Shown: positions 16,930 to 26,537 of the stretch, piece after piece
Position numbering within the stretch: the stretch's first letter is position 1
How the letters are laid out: the number at the start of each line of letters is the position of its first letter
Assembly: GCF_000372825.1 (NCBI RefSeq)
Contig: NZ_KB910516.1
Location: 4,220,011 to 4,284,010 of the forward strand
From: Methylobacterium sp. 77
GTDB lineage: Bacteria > Pseudomonadota > Alphaproteobacteria > Rhizobiales > Beijerinckiaceae
Direction of reading: 5' to 3'
Length of the DNA: 64,000 nt
Notes under the pieces: generated by a model
What the model saw: the letters and a program-made list of their open reading frames with translations, nothing else
Told to the model about the DNA's origin: nothing
The model's database searches: none
Translations under genes and position numbers: made by a program

Positions 16930-18852
16930 ATGACTGGCCCGGCATCACTCACGTTTCCCGGCTCACCCTACGGCCCCGCTTTCGACAGCGCGGCCGAGGC
17001 GATGCTCGTGCTCGATCCGGTGTCGGACGCGATCCGGGACGCCAACCCGGCCGCCGCACGGCTTCTCGGCTACGATCTCGACGTCCTGCGGGGGATGCGC
17101 GTCACCGCTCTGCATCCCGATCAGGTTCCGACCCTGATCGTGTTCACGCAGGCCGTCCAGGCGCGCGGACGCGACTGGACGCACGCCCTCTCGCCGAGGC
17201 ATGCGGAGGGGCATGGCCTCAACGTCGAATGCAGTGGCACCCTCCTGCCGGGCGAGCCGACGCTTCTCCTCGTCAGCCTGTTCGATCTCGACGAGCGCCG
17301 CCGCCGCCTCGTGGATACGGAGGCCGATGCGCATATGCGCGCCGGACTGAGCGAGTGGCAGCGGATGGAGCGGATCTTTCGCGATATCGAGCGCGAGAAC
17401 CAGCTCATCCTGCGCGCGGCCGGCGAGGGGATTTACGGCGTCAACGCCGAGGGCGTCACCACCTTCATCAATCCGGCAGCCGAGCGGATGCTGGGCTGGG
17501 ACGCGATCGACCTCGTCGGACGCGACATGCATGCCACCGTCCATCACAGCCATCCGGACGGCTGCCACTACCCGCACCAGGATTGCCCGATCTACGCCGC
17601 CTTCCGCGACGGAGCGGTGCATCAGGTCGATACCGAGGTGTTCTGGCGCCGGGACGGCACGCCGATCTTCGTGGAATATACATCGACGCCGATCCGCGAC
17701 CGGGGCCGCCTTCTCGGCGCGGTGATCGTGTTCCGCGACATCAGCCAGCGGCGCGAGGCCGACGAGCGTCTGCGCCAGGCCCTCGCCGAGGTCGATTCCC
17801 TGCGCGAGCGCCTGGAGCTCGAGAATGCCTACCTGCGCGAGGAAATCCGCGAGGGCGGGCACCATCAGGGCATCATCGGCCGCTCGCCGGCGATCGAGGC
17901 GACCCTTCGGCAGATCGACCTCGTCGCCGGCACCGACGCCACCGTCCTCGTCACCGGTGAATCCGGCACCGGCAAGGAGCTGATCGCCCGCGCCATCCAC
18001 GAGGCGAGCCGGCGCCGCGACCGGCCGCTCATCCGGGTGAACTGTGCCGCGATCCCCCGCGAATTGTTCGAGAGCGAGTTCTTCGGTCACGCCCGAGGCG
18101 CCTTCACCGGAGCCTTGCGCGACCGGGTGGGGCGTTTCGAGCTCGCCGATGGCGGCACCCTGTTTCTCGACGAAGTCGGTGAAATCCCCATCGACCTTCA
18201 GGGCAAGCTGCTGCGCGTGTTGCAGGAGCGGCAGTTCGAGAGGATCGGCGAAGAGCGCACCCGCCTCGTCGATGTGCGCCTCGTCGCCGCCACCAACCGC
18301 GACCTCAGGGCCGAGGTGAAGCGGGGCCGCTTTCGTGAGGATCTCTATTTTCGCCTCAACGTCTTTCCCATCGCCGCCGTCCCCTTGCGTGAGCGGCGGG
18401 AGGACATCCCCCTCATCGCCCAGCACTTCATCCAGGGTGTAGCGCGACGCCTCAATGTGCCGGACCTGCGCCTCACGGAGGGCGATGTCCGCCGGCTGGT
18501 GCGCTACGACTGGCCCGGCAACGTCCGCGAACTGGAGAACATCATCGAGCGGGCGGCGATCCTGGCCGTGCGCGGGCGGATGCGGTTCGACCTTCCCGAT
18601 GCCGAGGGCGCCGGTCCCGCCGAGGGACGCCGCGTGCAGGGCCCAGCTTCGACCGGTGCCGCTCCCGCGACCGAAGCGGAGCGACGGGCACGCGATCGTG
18701 CCGATATCTCAGACGCTCTCATCCTCAGCAAGGGCCGCGTGTTCGGGGCCGGGGGAGCCGCCGAACTCCTCGGCGTCAAGCCGACGACGCTCGCATCCCG
18801 CATCAAGGCGCATGGACTCGGAGGGGTGGGCCGCGTGGGCGGGAAGACCTGA
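16930..18852 (+). CDS. Sigma-54-dependent PAS-PAS-AAA+-Fis transcriptional activator
   Basis: Enhancer-binding protein of about 640 residues. Two PAS-type sensor domains (about 20-120 and 160-270) are followed by a coiled-coil linker, then the AAA+ domain with GESGTGKE (Walker A), GAFTGA (sigma-54 contact loop), [12 protein letters not shown] (Walker B) and [15 protein letters not shown], and a C-terminal Fis-type HTH ([21 protein letters not shown]). I chose ATG 16930 (MTGPASL) over 16909: the seven extra codons include TTA and GTA, rare here, and overlap the third UAS copy. PAS2 contains [15 protein letters not shown], a Cys/His-rich text that could bind a metal or heme. It probably drives cynABDS. 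Confidence 0.93.
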   Translation: MTGPASLTFPGSPYGPAFDSAAEAMLVLDPVSDAIRDANPAAARLLGYDLDVLRGMRVTALHPDQVPTLIVFTQAVQARGRDWTHALSPRHAEGHGLNVECSGTLLPGEPTLLLVSLFDLDERRRRLVDTEADAHMRAGLSEWQRMERIFRDIERENQLILRAAGEGIYGVNAEGVTTFINPAAERMLGWDAIDLVGRDMHATVHHSHPDGCHYPHQDCPIYAAFRDGAVHQVDTEVFWRRDGTPIFVEYTSTPIRDRGRLLGAVIVFRDISQRREADERLRQALAEVDSLRERLELENAYLREEIREGGHHQGIIGRSPAIEATLRQIDLVAGTDATVLVTGESGTGKELIARAIHEASRRRDRPLIRVNCAAIPRELFESEFFGHARGAFTGALRDRVGRFELADGGTLFLDEVGEIPIDLQGKLLRVLQERQFERIGEERTRLVDVRLVAATNRDLRAEVKRGRFREDLYFRLNVFPIAAVPLRERREDIPLIAQHFIQGVARRLNVPDLRLTEGDVRRLVRYDWPGNVRELENIIERAAILAVRGRMRFDLPDAEGAGPAEGRRVQGPASTGAAPATEAERRARDRADISDALILSKGRVFGAGGAAELLGVKPTTLASRIKAHGLGGVGRVGGKT

Positions 18853-18996
18853 TCGGTTCGCGCCACTTTGCCTGACCATTCCCTATCTCATGCGCCCGAT
18901 GCATGGCAGGAAAATATTCAATCGAATTGTCTCGATCGCGAAAGCACGGATCAAAGAATCCCAAGCATAGGACTGACGAGCGATTGAAGGGATCCG

Positions 18997-19572
18997 ATGA
19001 GCGACAGGCGATCGGGAGCACGGTACAAGGTCATCCTTCCGGCTCTGTGCTGGAACCGGAATCGACCCGATTTCTATGCGGTTACCGATGATCTTTCATT
19101 CGACGGTATTCGCTTCAAGTCGTCCGTGGTGCCGTCGGTCAACGAGAGGCTCACCTGCAGTATCCGGCATGCCGGATCCCTTGAGGCCATCGTCGTGAGA
19201 GCCGAGGCCGAGGCGTTCGCCGTCCGCGTCCTCAGCGCCGATCATCCCCTCGGCCTGGTGGTCCAGAGCCTCCTCGATCTCGCCAAATCCCAGAACCCGC
19301 CGCCCGTGGTGACGCGCATCGATCCACGGATCGTCCCGGACAAGCAGGATGTGCTGGTCACGACGGAGGCCGGATCGATGCTGCCCGGACGTCTCATCAA
19401 CATCTCGGCATCGGGCGCGGCGGTCTCCATGGAAGAACCCCTCGAGGTCGGCACGCTCATCACCATCGGCCGAACCAGGGCCAGGGTCGCGCGCCGGTTC
19501 GAGAACGGCATCGGCGCAGCCTTCCTCTCGCCGTTTCGTCACGACGCGGTCGGGCCGCATGTCGTGCTCTGA
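18997..19572 (+). CDS. Tandem PilZ-domain protein
   Basis: 191 residues with two PilZ-like halves. The first has DRRSGARYKV (the Arg-containing N-terminal motif) and VTDDLSFDGIRF, matching the (D/N)xSxxG signature. The second has LPGRLINISASGAAV, again N-x-S-x-x-G. PilZ domains bind cyclic di-GMP and relay it to motility, envelope or polysaccharide functions. The second half lacks a clear RxxxR motif, so only the first may bind. GAAGGGATCC precedes the ATG. No enzyme partner is adjacent. Confidence 0.85.
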   Translation: MSDRRSGARYKVILPALCWNRNRPDFYAVTDDLSFDGIRFKSSVVPSVNERLTCSIRHAGSLEAIVVRAEAEAFAVRVLSADHPLGLVVQSLLDLAKSQNPPPVVTRIDPRIVPDKQDVLVTTEAGSMLPGRLINISASGAAVSMEEPLEVGTLITIGRTRARVARRFENGIGAAFLSPFRHDAVGPHVVL

Positions 19573-19711
19573 TCGCCTTTGGACCTGTCTTGTTTGAGAA
19601 ACGATCCGTTTCCATCGTTTCTATTTTCGCGAGGCCCGGCAGGGGCCAGATTGTCTCCATCACGAAGCGACGGGGCGCCCCCAAGGGCCAGCACGTCCGG
19701 GAGACACGATC

Positions 19712-20644
19712 ATGTCCGACAACGGCCTCCACCACGTCACCGCTTACGCCGGCGACATTCAGCGCAACCTCGACTTCTACCGGCGCGTGCTCGGCCTGCG
19801 CCTGGTCAAGAAGACCGTCAATTTCGACGACCCGTCGACCTATCACCTGTATTACGGCGACGCGTCCGGCCATCCCGGCACGATCTTGACGTTCTTCCCT
19901 ATCGAACATGCGGCGCGGGGACGGATCGGCATCGGCGAGACCCAGGAGACCGCGTTCCGTGTCTCCCGCGCCTCCATCGGCTGGTGGACGCACCGGCTGA
20001 TCGAGAAGGGCGTGGACCATGACGCTCTGGTGCAGGCCTTCGGTGAGCCGGTTCTGCGGCTGCGCGATCCCGATGGGATGCCGCTCGCCCTGGTCGGCGT
20101 CGATGATGCCCAAGAGGCGACGACGGCCTGGACCGGCGGTGACGTTCCCGCCGAGCATGCCATCCGTGGCTTCCATGGTGTCACCCTGCTCCTGAGCGAG
20201 GCGGGGCCGACCGCTGAGATCCTCACCGGGGTGTTCGGCTTCTCCGAGGCCGGACGCGAGGGGTCGGCCACCCGCTATGCCACCGGCGGCGGCGTCGGCG
20301 GGTTCGTGACGCTCAAGGCGGTGGGCGAGTTCCTGCGCGGCCGGCCCGGTGCGGGCTCGGTCCACCACATCGCCTTCCGCGCGAAGGACGATGCCGAGCA
20401 GGCGGCCATGGTGGCGGCGCTCACCGGCCAATACGGGCTCCAGGTGACCGAGCAGCGTGACCGCGCCTATTTCCGCTCGGTCTATTTCCGCGAACCCGGC
20501 GGCGTGCTGTTCGAGATCGCCACCGACGTCCCGGGCTTTGCCGTCGACGAGCCGGCCAACGCCCTGGGCGAAGCGCTCAAGCTGCCCGCCTTCCTCGAAC
20601 CGCACCGCGCGCGGATCGAGGACGCCCTTCCGGCTATCGCCTGA
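19712..20644 (+). CDS. Ring-cleaving dioxygenase, VOC superfamily (MhqO-like)
   Basis: Fe(II)-type extradiol dioxygenase of the glyoxalase/VOC superfamily, 310 residues built from two VOC modules. The first begins LHHVTAYAGDIQRNLDFYRRVLGLRLVKKTVNFDDP and ends near residue 130; the second begins GFHGVTLLLSEAGPTAEIL. HHV and later SVHHIAFR and LFEIATD supply metal ligands. MhqO-type enzymes open hydroquinone rings. It precedes an esterase gene by 56 bases in the same arrangement as Bacillus mhqO/mhqD partners, so quinone detoxification is a reasonable inference. Confidence 0.88.
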   Translation: MSDNGLHHVTAYAGDIQRNLDFYRRVLGLRLVKKTVNFDDPSTYHLYYGDASGHPGTILTFFPIEHAARGRIGIGETQETAFRVSRASIGWWTHRLIEKGVDHDALVQAFGEPVLRLRDPDGMPLALVGVDDAQEATTAWTGGDVPAEHAIRGFHGVTLLLSEAGPTAEILTGVFGFSEAGREGSATRYATGGGVGGFVTLKAVGEFLRGRPGAGSVHHIAFRAKDDAEQAAMVAALTGQYGLQVTEQRDRAYFRSVYFREPGGVLFEIATDVPGFAVDEPANALGEALKLPAFLEPHRARIEDALPAIA

Positions 20645-20700
20645 CACATCCGCCCCTCCCCATGGAGGGGCGGTTCCCACGCAATCCCTGCGAGGCTGTC

Positions 20701-21336
20701 ATGACCAATCCGTCCCCGTCCTTCGTTCACCGCTTCGAGCCTGCGACCAAGGCCGGCTCTCCACCGCTCCTGCTGCTTCACGGCACCGGCAGCGACGAGC
20801 ACGACCTGCTGCCGCTCGGCCGCGCCGTGGCGCCCGGCGCGGCTCTCCTGTCGCCTCGTGGGCCGGTGCTGGAGAACGGCATGCCGCGGTTCTTCCGGCG
20901 CCTCGCCGAGGGTGTCTTCGACGAGGCGGACCTCCGACGTCGCGCGGGCGAACTCGCTGCCTTCATCGCGGAAGCGCGGACGATCTACGGCATCGCGGCG
21001 CCCGTGGCGCTCGGCTTCTCGAACGGCGCCAACATCGCCGCTGCTCTCCTGCTGCTCCATCCGGGCGTGCTCGCGGGAGCGGCGCTATTGCGGCCGATGA
21101 TGCCGCTCGTCGAGCCACCCAGTCCGGACCTGGCGGGAACGCCGGTCCTGATCCTGTCGGGCGTGGCCGACCCGATCGTGCCGGCGGAGAATGCCGCGCG
21201 CCTCGCGACGACCCTGGCTCGCGCAGGCGCGGATGTCGCGCACGACATCCTGCCGGCCGGGCACGGATTGAGCCAAGCCGACGTCTCGGCGGTTCAGGCG
21301 TGGATGGCCCGGGCGCTCACGGTCCGAGGCGCGTAG
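20701..21336 (+). CDS. Alpha/beta hydrolase, carboxylesterase-like (MhqD-like)
   Basis: 211 residues of the phospholipase/carboxylesterase (LysoPL, MhqD/YfhB) group. LLLLHGTGSDEHDLLPLG gives the oxyanion region, ALGFSNGANIAAAL the nucleophile elbow (GFSNG Ser), VLILSGVADPIVP the acid Asp and ILPAGHGLS the catalytic His. The ATG at 20701 begins MTNPSPSF; an earlier ATG at 20662 adds 13 residues from the spacer. It follows the ring-cleaving dioxygenase and overlaps 43 bases, tail to tail, with the glycosyltransferase gene. Confidence 0.88.
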   Translation: MTNPSPSFVHRFEPATKAGSPPLLLLHGTGSDEHDLLPLGRAVAPGAALLSPRGPVLENGMPRFFRRLAEGVFDEADLRRRAGELAAFIAEARTIYGIAAPVALGFSNGANIAAALLLLHPGVLAGAALLRPMMPLVEPPSPDLAGTPVLILSGVADPIVPAENAARLATTLARAGADVAHDILPAGHGLSQADVSAVQAWMARALTVRGA

Positions 21337-22541
21337 GCGAGACTGCGGCGATAGACGTCCTCGATGCCGTCGAGATGCCGGTCGAGGGTCAGCGGGTCGG
21401 TCCAGAACATGTCGTAGGCGGCGTCCGACATGCGCCGGGCCTCGCCGTCATCGGCGAGCCGGGTGAGGGCGGCGGCGAGGGATTCCGGCTTGCCCGAGGC
21501 GAACCAGAGCCCGTTGACACCGTCCTCCACCGCCTCCCGTCCGGCACAGATGTCGCTGACGATCACCGGCGTCCCCGCCGCCAGGGATTCGAGCACGGTG
21601 AGCGGCTGGCCCTCGTACCAGACCGAGGGGAAGACGAGGGCGCGGGCCGAACGCATGAGCGCCTTGACCTCGTCCGGATTCTTCCAGCCGAGGAAGCGGG
21701 CTCCCGGATAATCGGACTCCAGCTGCGCGCGCTGCGGGCCGTCGCCGACGAAGACGGCCTCCAGACCGGCGATACGGGCGGCCTCGGCGAAGACGTTTGC
21801 ACCCTTCTCCGGCGAGACCCGTCCGACGAAGATGATGTCGCCGAGTGTGGGTCCCGTCTTCCGTCCCAGCGGCTTCGCGTCCACCGGGTTGGAGACTTCG
21901 TAATAGCGTGTCCGTTTCGGCAGGTAGGGCGCGAGGACGGTCTTCTGCAGCCGGCTGATCGTGATCACCGTCGCCACGCTGCCGATCATGCCGGAATAGC
22001 GCATCAGGGCATGGCGGCCGACCCGCATCAGCTTGCGGGTGTAGCTGCGCGAGTCGCAGTTATGGGCGATGCAGGCGGGGGAGAGCGGGGTCCGGTGGCA
22101 GGCGGACGAGACCGGGTAATCGTAGAACCCGCCATTGGGGCAGGCGAGATAGTATTCGTGCATGGTGAACACCACCGGCACCGTCGTCGCCATCAGGACC
22201 GGCCCGACTGACGGTGACAGGGCCTTGGCCCAGCCATGGACATGGACCACGCTGTCGCTCGGATCATAGCCGGCGAGGAGGGCTTCGAGCCGGATCGCCG
22301 CCGGACGGTTCCAGAGCCACTGCACCCCGAAACTGGCGAGCGAGGAAGTGAGCGCCACGTCGGTCTGGCCGAGCACGATCACCTCGATCCCGGCTGCCGC
22401 GAGGCGGGGATCCGCCGGGCCGACCGCGGAGAAGAAGACGACCCGGTTGCCGCGCGCGGCGAGCCCGAGGGCGCTTTCGATGGCGACCTTCGCTTGACCG
22501 CCATTGATGAAGGAATGATCGGCGACGATGATGACGTTCAT
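21294..22541 (-). CDS. Glycosyltransferase family 4 protein
   Basis: GT-B fold glycosyltransferase, 415 residues. N-terminal HSFINGGQAKVAIESALGLAARG resembles the acceptor domain start; the C-terminal donor domain has DIIFVGRVSPEKGANVFAEAA, GDGPQRAQLE, FLGWKNPDEV and the EX7E-like SVWYEGQPLTVLESLAAGTPVI. No signal peptide or membrane anchor. It follows a methyltransferase gene by 23 bases and probably shares its transcript, which suggests synthesis of a methylated surface glycan or glycolipid. Donor and acceptor cannot be assigned. Confidence 0.9.
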   Translation of the reverse strand: MNVIIVADHSFINGGQAKVAIESALGLAARGNRVVFFSAVGPADPRLAAAGIEVIVLGQTDVALTSSLASFGVQWLWNRPAAIRLEALLAGYDPSDSVVHVHGWAKALSPSVGPVLMATTVPVVFTMHEYYLACPNGGFYDYPVSSACHRTPLSPACIAHNCDSRSYTRKLMRVGRHALMRYSGMIGSVATVITISRLQKTVLAPYLPKRTRYYEVSNPVDAKPLGRKTGPTLGDIIFVGRVSPEKGANVFAEAARIAGLEAVFVGDGPQRAQLESDYPGARFLGWKNPDEVKALMRSARALVFPSVWYEGQPLTVLESLAAGTPVIVSDICAGREAVEDGVNGLWFASGKPESLAAALTRLADDGEARRMSDAAYDMFWTDPLTLDRHLDGIEDVYRRSLAYAPRTVSARAIHA

Positions 22542-22564
22542 GATCGCACGAGAATGATCGAAAT

Positions 22565-23365
22565 CTATTTACGAGCGATGACGAAGGCGAAGCTCGTGAA
22601 TGTCCGCCAGTCTCGGCTGCGGGCGAGACGGGTGAAGGCTCCGTCGATCTGGCGCAGACCCGGCAGCTTGTGGAAGTAGCTGTAGCCGTAGAACGGTAGG
22701 ACGACGATCTCGCGGAAGCCGATCTGCTTCAGGAGCGGGACGATCGCCGCCTCGCTGCCCCGGCAATAGTTGTAATGCGCCGGGAATTTCGGATTGCCGC
22801 CATCGTCCTTGCGGTCCGGAAACAGGGTGTGGAGCACGGCGCGCGACAGGGCCTCCGGCATGAGCTGGTTGGCGACGAAGGGCGGCGCGAACAGGGTCGG
22901 GAAAAAGCTCAGCGCGGTGCCGCCGGGCGCGAGGAGGCCATGGATGTTGCGCCACATCTGCGCCACGTCCGGGACGTGCTCCATCACCATGCTGCAATAG
23001 GCGAAGTCGAACCTGTTGAAGCCGATCGTGTCGATCGTGGATGGCGAGGCGATGTCGCAGCAAAGCTTGGCGAACTCGGGCGGCGCGAGATCGAGTTCCT
23101 TCTGCGAGATGTCGTTGATCGTCACCTTGATCCCGTGCCTGAGAAGCTCGGGCGGCTGGAACACCGGGTCACGGCCGCCGCCGATCTCCAGATGGTCGCG
23201 AAGGTCGTACTCGTTGGTGAGCGCGACGATCATGTTCTTGTAGTTCTCCCAACTCCAGTTCCAATCGGGAGAATAGCCGAGATCGTGCGCGATCGACCGT
23301 AAGTCGCGTGGGGCGACCAGTATATCGGACGATGGGAAACTCCGGTTCGAACGCGTCATGTTCAT
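22565..23365 (-). CDS. Class I SAM-dependent methyltransferase
   Basis: 266 residues. SAM-binding motif I appears as DHLEIGGGRDPVF (residues about 57-69); the acidic motif II follows as VTINDISQKELDL, then FDFAYCSMVMEHVPDVAQMWRNIHGLLAPGG, the canonical post-motif II/III text of methyltransferase 11-like enzymes. The C-terminal part is longer than the core and aromatic-rich. First gene of a two-gene unit with the GT4 glycosyltransferase. The acceptor is unknown; a sugar or lipid-linked substrate is inferred from the partner. Confidence 0.88.
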   Translation of the reverse strand: MNMTRSNRSFPSSDILVAPRDLRSIAHDLGYSPDWNWSWENYKNMIVALTNEYDLRDHLEIGGGRDPVFQPPELLRHGIKVTINDISQKELDLAPPEFAKLCCDIASPSTIDTIGFNRFDFAYCSMVMEHVPDVAQMWRNIHGLLAPGGTALSFFPTLFAPPFVANQLMPEALSRAVLHTLFPDRKDDGGNPKFPAHYNYCRGSEAAIVPLLKQIGFREIVVLPFYGYSYFHKLPGLRQIDGAFTRLARSRDWRTFTSFAFVIARK

Positions 23366-23675
23366 CGCGAGGCTCGCCTTCTGGGGCCGCTGATCCGCAA
23401 GGCAGCGGCGAAGCGCGGCCGTCCTGGCGAGGACATTAGGTCGGGCTGCGTTACGGAGATCTCACGCGCGTCGTGACAGCGTCCGATTTTCGAAAGCAGC
23501 CTTAACGCTCCGTGGCCTTAATCGCGCCATCATGGACCGGTGTGCAGGGGAGGCCGGTCGTCGGCGATGGGCAACGCCCGCTCATCCTCCGACGACCTTC
23601 CGAAGGATGCCAGACCGTGCCTCTTCCCCCGCGACGCCATCGTCACCGTGACGAGCCAGACCGGGGTGATGTCTG
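23366..23675. other. Divergent intergenic region, methyltransferase/cyclase
   Basis: About 310 bases between two divergent genes. I see no gene, no long inverted repeat and no clear -35/-10 pair. A TTTTCG-rich stretch near 23490-23520 is the least GC-rich part and the best place for promoters. Confidence 0.4.
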
Positions 23676-24755
23676 ATGCTGCCGCCGCACCGCTGGTTCT
23701 GGATTCTCATCCTCGTCGCCTGTGGCGGCGCCGGGCTTCTCTACGACCTGATGTTCGCCAATGGGGCCGCCCCCCTGGCCGGGTTGATCTACGGCCTCGC
23801 GGTCGGCGGGACGACCCTCGCCTTCGATCGCGGCCTCATCCTCGGCGGGCTTCAGGTGCGCCTGCGCCAATTGCCCGCCAAGATCTACGTCCTCACCGCC
23901 GAACTCGCCTATGTCCTGATGATCGCCGGCGGCATCGCGCTCGGCGGACTGATCGTCTGGGCTCTCGGCCTGACCGGTGATGCGCTCAAGGACGCCATCA
24001 AGATCACGCCGCGGGTTCTCGCCTATTCCCTGGCGGTGTCGGCGATGCTCGTCTTCGTGATCCGCATGCGCGATCTCATCGGCGGCGAGGTGTTCGTGAA
24101 CTTCCTCGTCGGCCGCTATCACCGTCCGGTGCGCGAGGAGCGCATCTTCCTTTTCCTCGACGTCGTCGGCTCGACCGCCTTCGCCGAGACCCACGGGGAC
24201 CTCAAGGCCCAGGCCTATCTCGGCGCGGTCTTCGCCGCCCTCGCCGAGCCGGTGCGCCGCAACCACGGCTCCACCGACGATTACATCGGCGACATGGCCA
24301 TGATCACCTGGCCGATGGAGAGAGGCCTCAAGGACGCGCGATGCATCGCCTGCGTCTTCGATGTCCTCGATCGGATCGAGGCCGAAGCAGCGGCCTGGCA
24401 ATCCCGCTTCGGTGTCGTGCCCCGCTTGCGCGCAGCCCTCCATGGCGGTTCGATCGTCACCGCGGAAGTCGGGGTAGACCGGCACAAGATCGCCTATTTC
24501 GGCGATACGGTGAACGTGACCTCGCGGATCGAGGCCCTGTGCCGGCCTCTCAACACCGAGATCTTGATCTCGGACGATCTCCTCGCCCGCCTTCCGCGCC
24601 TGCCGGAGGGCATCAGCGCCCGGTCGCTCGGCGCTCATGCCCTGCGGGGGCGCGGCCAGCCGCTCGCGGTCTCGACCCTCGAGCGGGCGGAGCCGGCCAT
24701 CGCCAGTTCCGAACCTGTGAGGGACGTCGCTTCTCGTCTGGCCGTGTCCCTATGA
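23676..24755 (+). CDS. Membrane-anchored class III adenylate/guanylate cyclase
   Basis: 359 residues. Four hydrophobic stretches (about 8-28, 32-50, 68-95, 108-127) make an N-terminal membrane domain; the catalytic class III cyclase domain follows. [18 protein letters not shown] carries the first metal Asp, [15 protein letters not shown] the second, and [19 protein letters not shown] the transition-state Asn/Arg region. All key acidic residues appear present, so it is probably active in making cAMP. Its stop overlaps the ATG of the following YaiI gene (ATGA). Confidence 0.9.
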   Translation: MLPPHRWFWILILVACGGAGLLYDLMFANGAAPLAGLIYGLAVGGTTLAFDRGLILGGLQVRLRQLPAKIYVLTAELAYVLMIAGGIALGGLIVWALGLTGDALKDAIKITPRVLAYSLAVSAMLVFVIRMRDLIGGEVFVNFLVGRYHRPVREERIFLFLDVVGSTAFAETHGDLKAQAYLGAVFAALAEPVRRNHGSTDDYIGDMAMITWPMERGLKDARCIACVFDVLDRIEAEAAAWQSRFGVVPRLRAALHGGSIVTAEVGVDRHKIAYFGDTVNVTSRIEALCRPLNTEILISDDLLARLPRLPEGISARSLGAHALRGRGQPLAVSTLERAEPAIASSEPVRDVASRLAVSL

Positions 24756-25234
24756 CCGAGCCGACCCCGGACCGCGCGATCGTCGTGTATATCGATGCCG
24801 ATGCCTGCCCGGTGAAGGACGAGACCTACCGGGTCGCCGGCCGATACGGCCTGCATGTCTGCGTCGTGGCGAACAGTTTCATCACCCTGCCACGCGAGCC
24901 CTGGATCGAGCGCGTCGTCGTGAGCGACCGTTTCGACGCCGCCGACGATTGGATCGCCGAGCGGGCCAGACCCGGCGCCATCGTCGTCACCTCCGACGTG
25001 CCTCTCGCCAGCCGGTGCGTGAAAGCCGGCGCAGAAGTCCTGGCCCCGACGGGAAAACCCTTCAGCGAGGCAGGGATCGGCCTCGCCTTGGCGACCCGCA
25101 ACCTGATGCAGGACCTGCGCGAGGCGGGAACGGTCACGGGTGGCCCGCGACCTTTCTCGGCGAGGGACCGTTCCGCCTTCCTCGGCGCGCTCGACCGAAC
25201 CGTCATGCGCCTGAAGCGCGGCGGCTTCGGCTGA
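24752..25234 (+). CDS. YaiI/YqxD family (DUF188) protein
   Basis: 160 residues. [18 protein letters not shown] at the N-terminus and [26 protein letters not shown] in the middle are the defining motifs of the UPF0178/DUF188 family, a PIN-like fold with conserved Asp residues. Molecular function is not established. The ATG overlaps the cyclase stop by four bases, so expression is coupled; the link between the two activities is unexplained. Confidence 0.92.
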   Translation: MTEPTPDRAIVVYIDADACPVKDETYRVAGRYGLHVCVVANSFITLPREPWIERVVVSDRFDAADDWIAERARPGAIVVTSDVPLASRCVKAGAEVLAPTGKPFSEAGIGLALATRNLMQDLREAGTVTGGPRPFSARDRSAFLGALDRTVMRLKRGGFG

Positions 25235-25386
25235 GGCCTCCTGCGACCTCGAGCGCCCTGTCGCAACACCCTTAAGAATGGGTGGCGATTCTCAGAAAGT
25301 ACGGTTCGCTATCCGGAGGTTGTCGCATCATCCCGGATCCCGTGTCCGAGACCACGCATCGAGAGCCGCGCTTCGATTCGAGACCC

Positions 25387-26445
25387 TCAGGAAGCAGTGG
25401 CCATGGCTTCTCCGAACGACTGGACCAACCCGCCCTCGAGCCGTCCCGTCATGTCGGAGAGGATCGCCATGGCGACGGATGTCGGCATAGCCGGCTTGTA
25501 GGCGCGCTTCTCGGTGAGGGCCGAATAAATGTCGCAGATCGTCATCAGTCGCACGGTATCGCCGATGGAGTTTCCGCTGAGGCCGTCGGGATAACCGGTC
25601 CCGTCGAGCATCTCGTGGTGATGCCGGACGGCGCCGAGGGTGAGGAGATCGCAGCCGGCCGCCTTCAGCTTCTCGTAACCGATGACCGGGTGGGTGCGCA
25701 TGATCGTGGTCTCGCCCTCGTCGAGCCGGCCCGGCTTGTTGAGGATCGAGAGCGGGATCCGCGCCTTCCCAAGGTCGTGGAGCAGGGCGGCACGGACGAA
25801 ATGGTTTCTGTCGTCCGTGGAGAAGCCGAGGTGAAGCGAGAACTTGGCGGCCACGCCGGCCACCAACAGACAATGCTGATAGGTGGCGTCGTCATGCGTC
25901 CACACCCTGTCGAGCCAGCGGGTCAACCCGCCTTCGCGGACCGCCGAGATGATGGGGTCGAGGCTGGCATCGATATGCGTCAGGGAGATCTGATCGTTGG
26001 ACCGCACACCGTCGAAGAGGCGGGTCAGGACTTCGGTGGCTCGCGCGACGCCACGCTCGATGCTGCGCGTCGGCCGTTCCGCGCGATCCTGGATCACCTG
26101 CGCCATCACCGTACGGGCGATCATCGCGGGCGTTGTCAGGGCCGACAGGCAACACGTCGCGCCGAGGTTCTTGGCGTCGCGCAGACTGATTTCGCCCATG
26201 TTTCGGAGAAGGCAGATGACCGGAACGTCCGCGGTCTTGAGCTCCGCGAAAGCTCGGCGCATGGCCGAGGCGGCCTCCCGTCGGTCGAGGGTCACGTCGG
26301 ACACGACACCGATAGGCTTTTGTGTGATGTCGAGCACCGCATCGAACCGGATAACCTTGCAATCGGCGACGAGGCTGAGCTCTCCACGCAGGATATCGCT
26401 ATTGTCCGGGCGATCAGTGATCAGAAATACTGTCCCGTCTAGCAT
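25387..26445 (-). CDS. HD-GYP phosphodiesterase with degenerate N-terminal receiver-like domain
   Basis: 352 residues. The C-terminal half is an HD-GYP domain, which degrades cyclic di-GMP: ALLHDLGKARIPLSIL (HD), VRHHHEMLDGTGYPDGLSG (HHE and GYP signature) and ICDIYSALTEKRAYK. The first 120 residues resemble a receiver fold but lack the usual acidic pocket and phospho-Asp (LITDRPDNSDIL, then PIGVVSDVTLD), so phosphorylation is doubtful. Monocistronic. It shares the c-di-GMP theme with the PilZ gene about 6 kb away, but no direct link is visible. Confidence 0.9.
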   Translation of the reverse strand: MLDGTVFLITDRPDNSDILRGELSLVADCKVIRFDAVLDITQKPIGVVSDVTLDRREAASAMRRAFAELKTADVPVICLLRNMGEISLRDAKNLGATCCLSALTTPAMIARTVMAQVIQDRAERPTRSIERGVARATEVLTRLFDGVRSNDQISLTHIDASLDPIISAVREGGLTRWLDRVWTHDDATYQHCLLVAGVAAKFSLHLGFSTDDRNHFVRAALLHDLGKARIPLSILNKPGRLDEGETTIMRTHPVIGYEKLKAAGCDLLTLGAVRHHHEMLDGTGYPDGLSGNSIGDTVRLMTICDIYSALTEKRAYKPAMPTSVAMAILSDMTGRLEGGLVQSFGEAMATAS

Positions 26446-26537
26446 TCGTGCCGAGCCCGAAATTCTGCCGATATCTGCAGAATCGTACTAGATGGAAAAT
26501 ATGGAGAGAACATTAATTCAGTCGTTGAACCTCCTTT

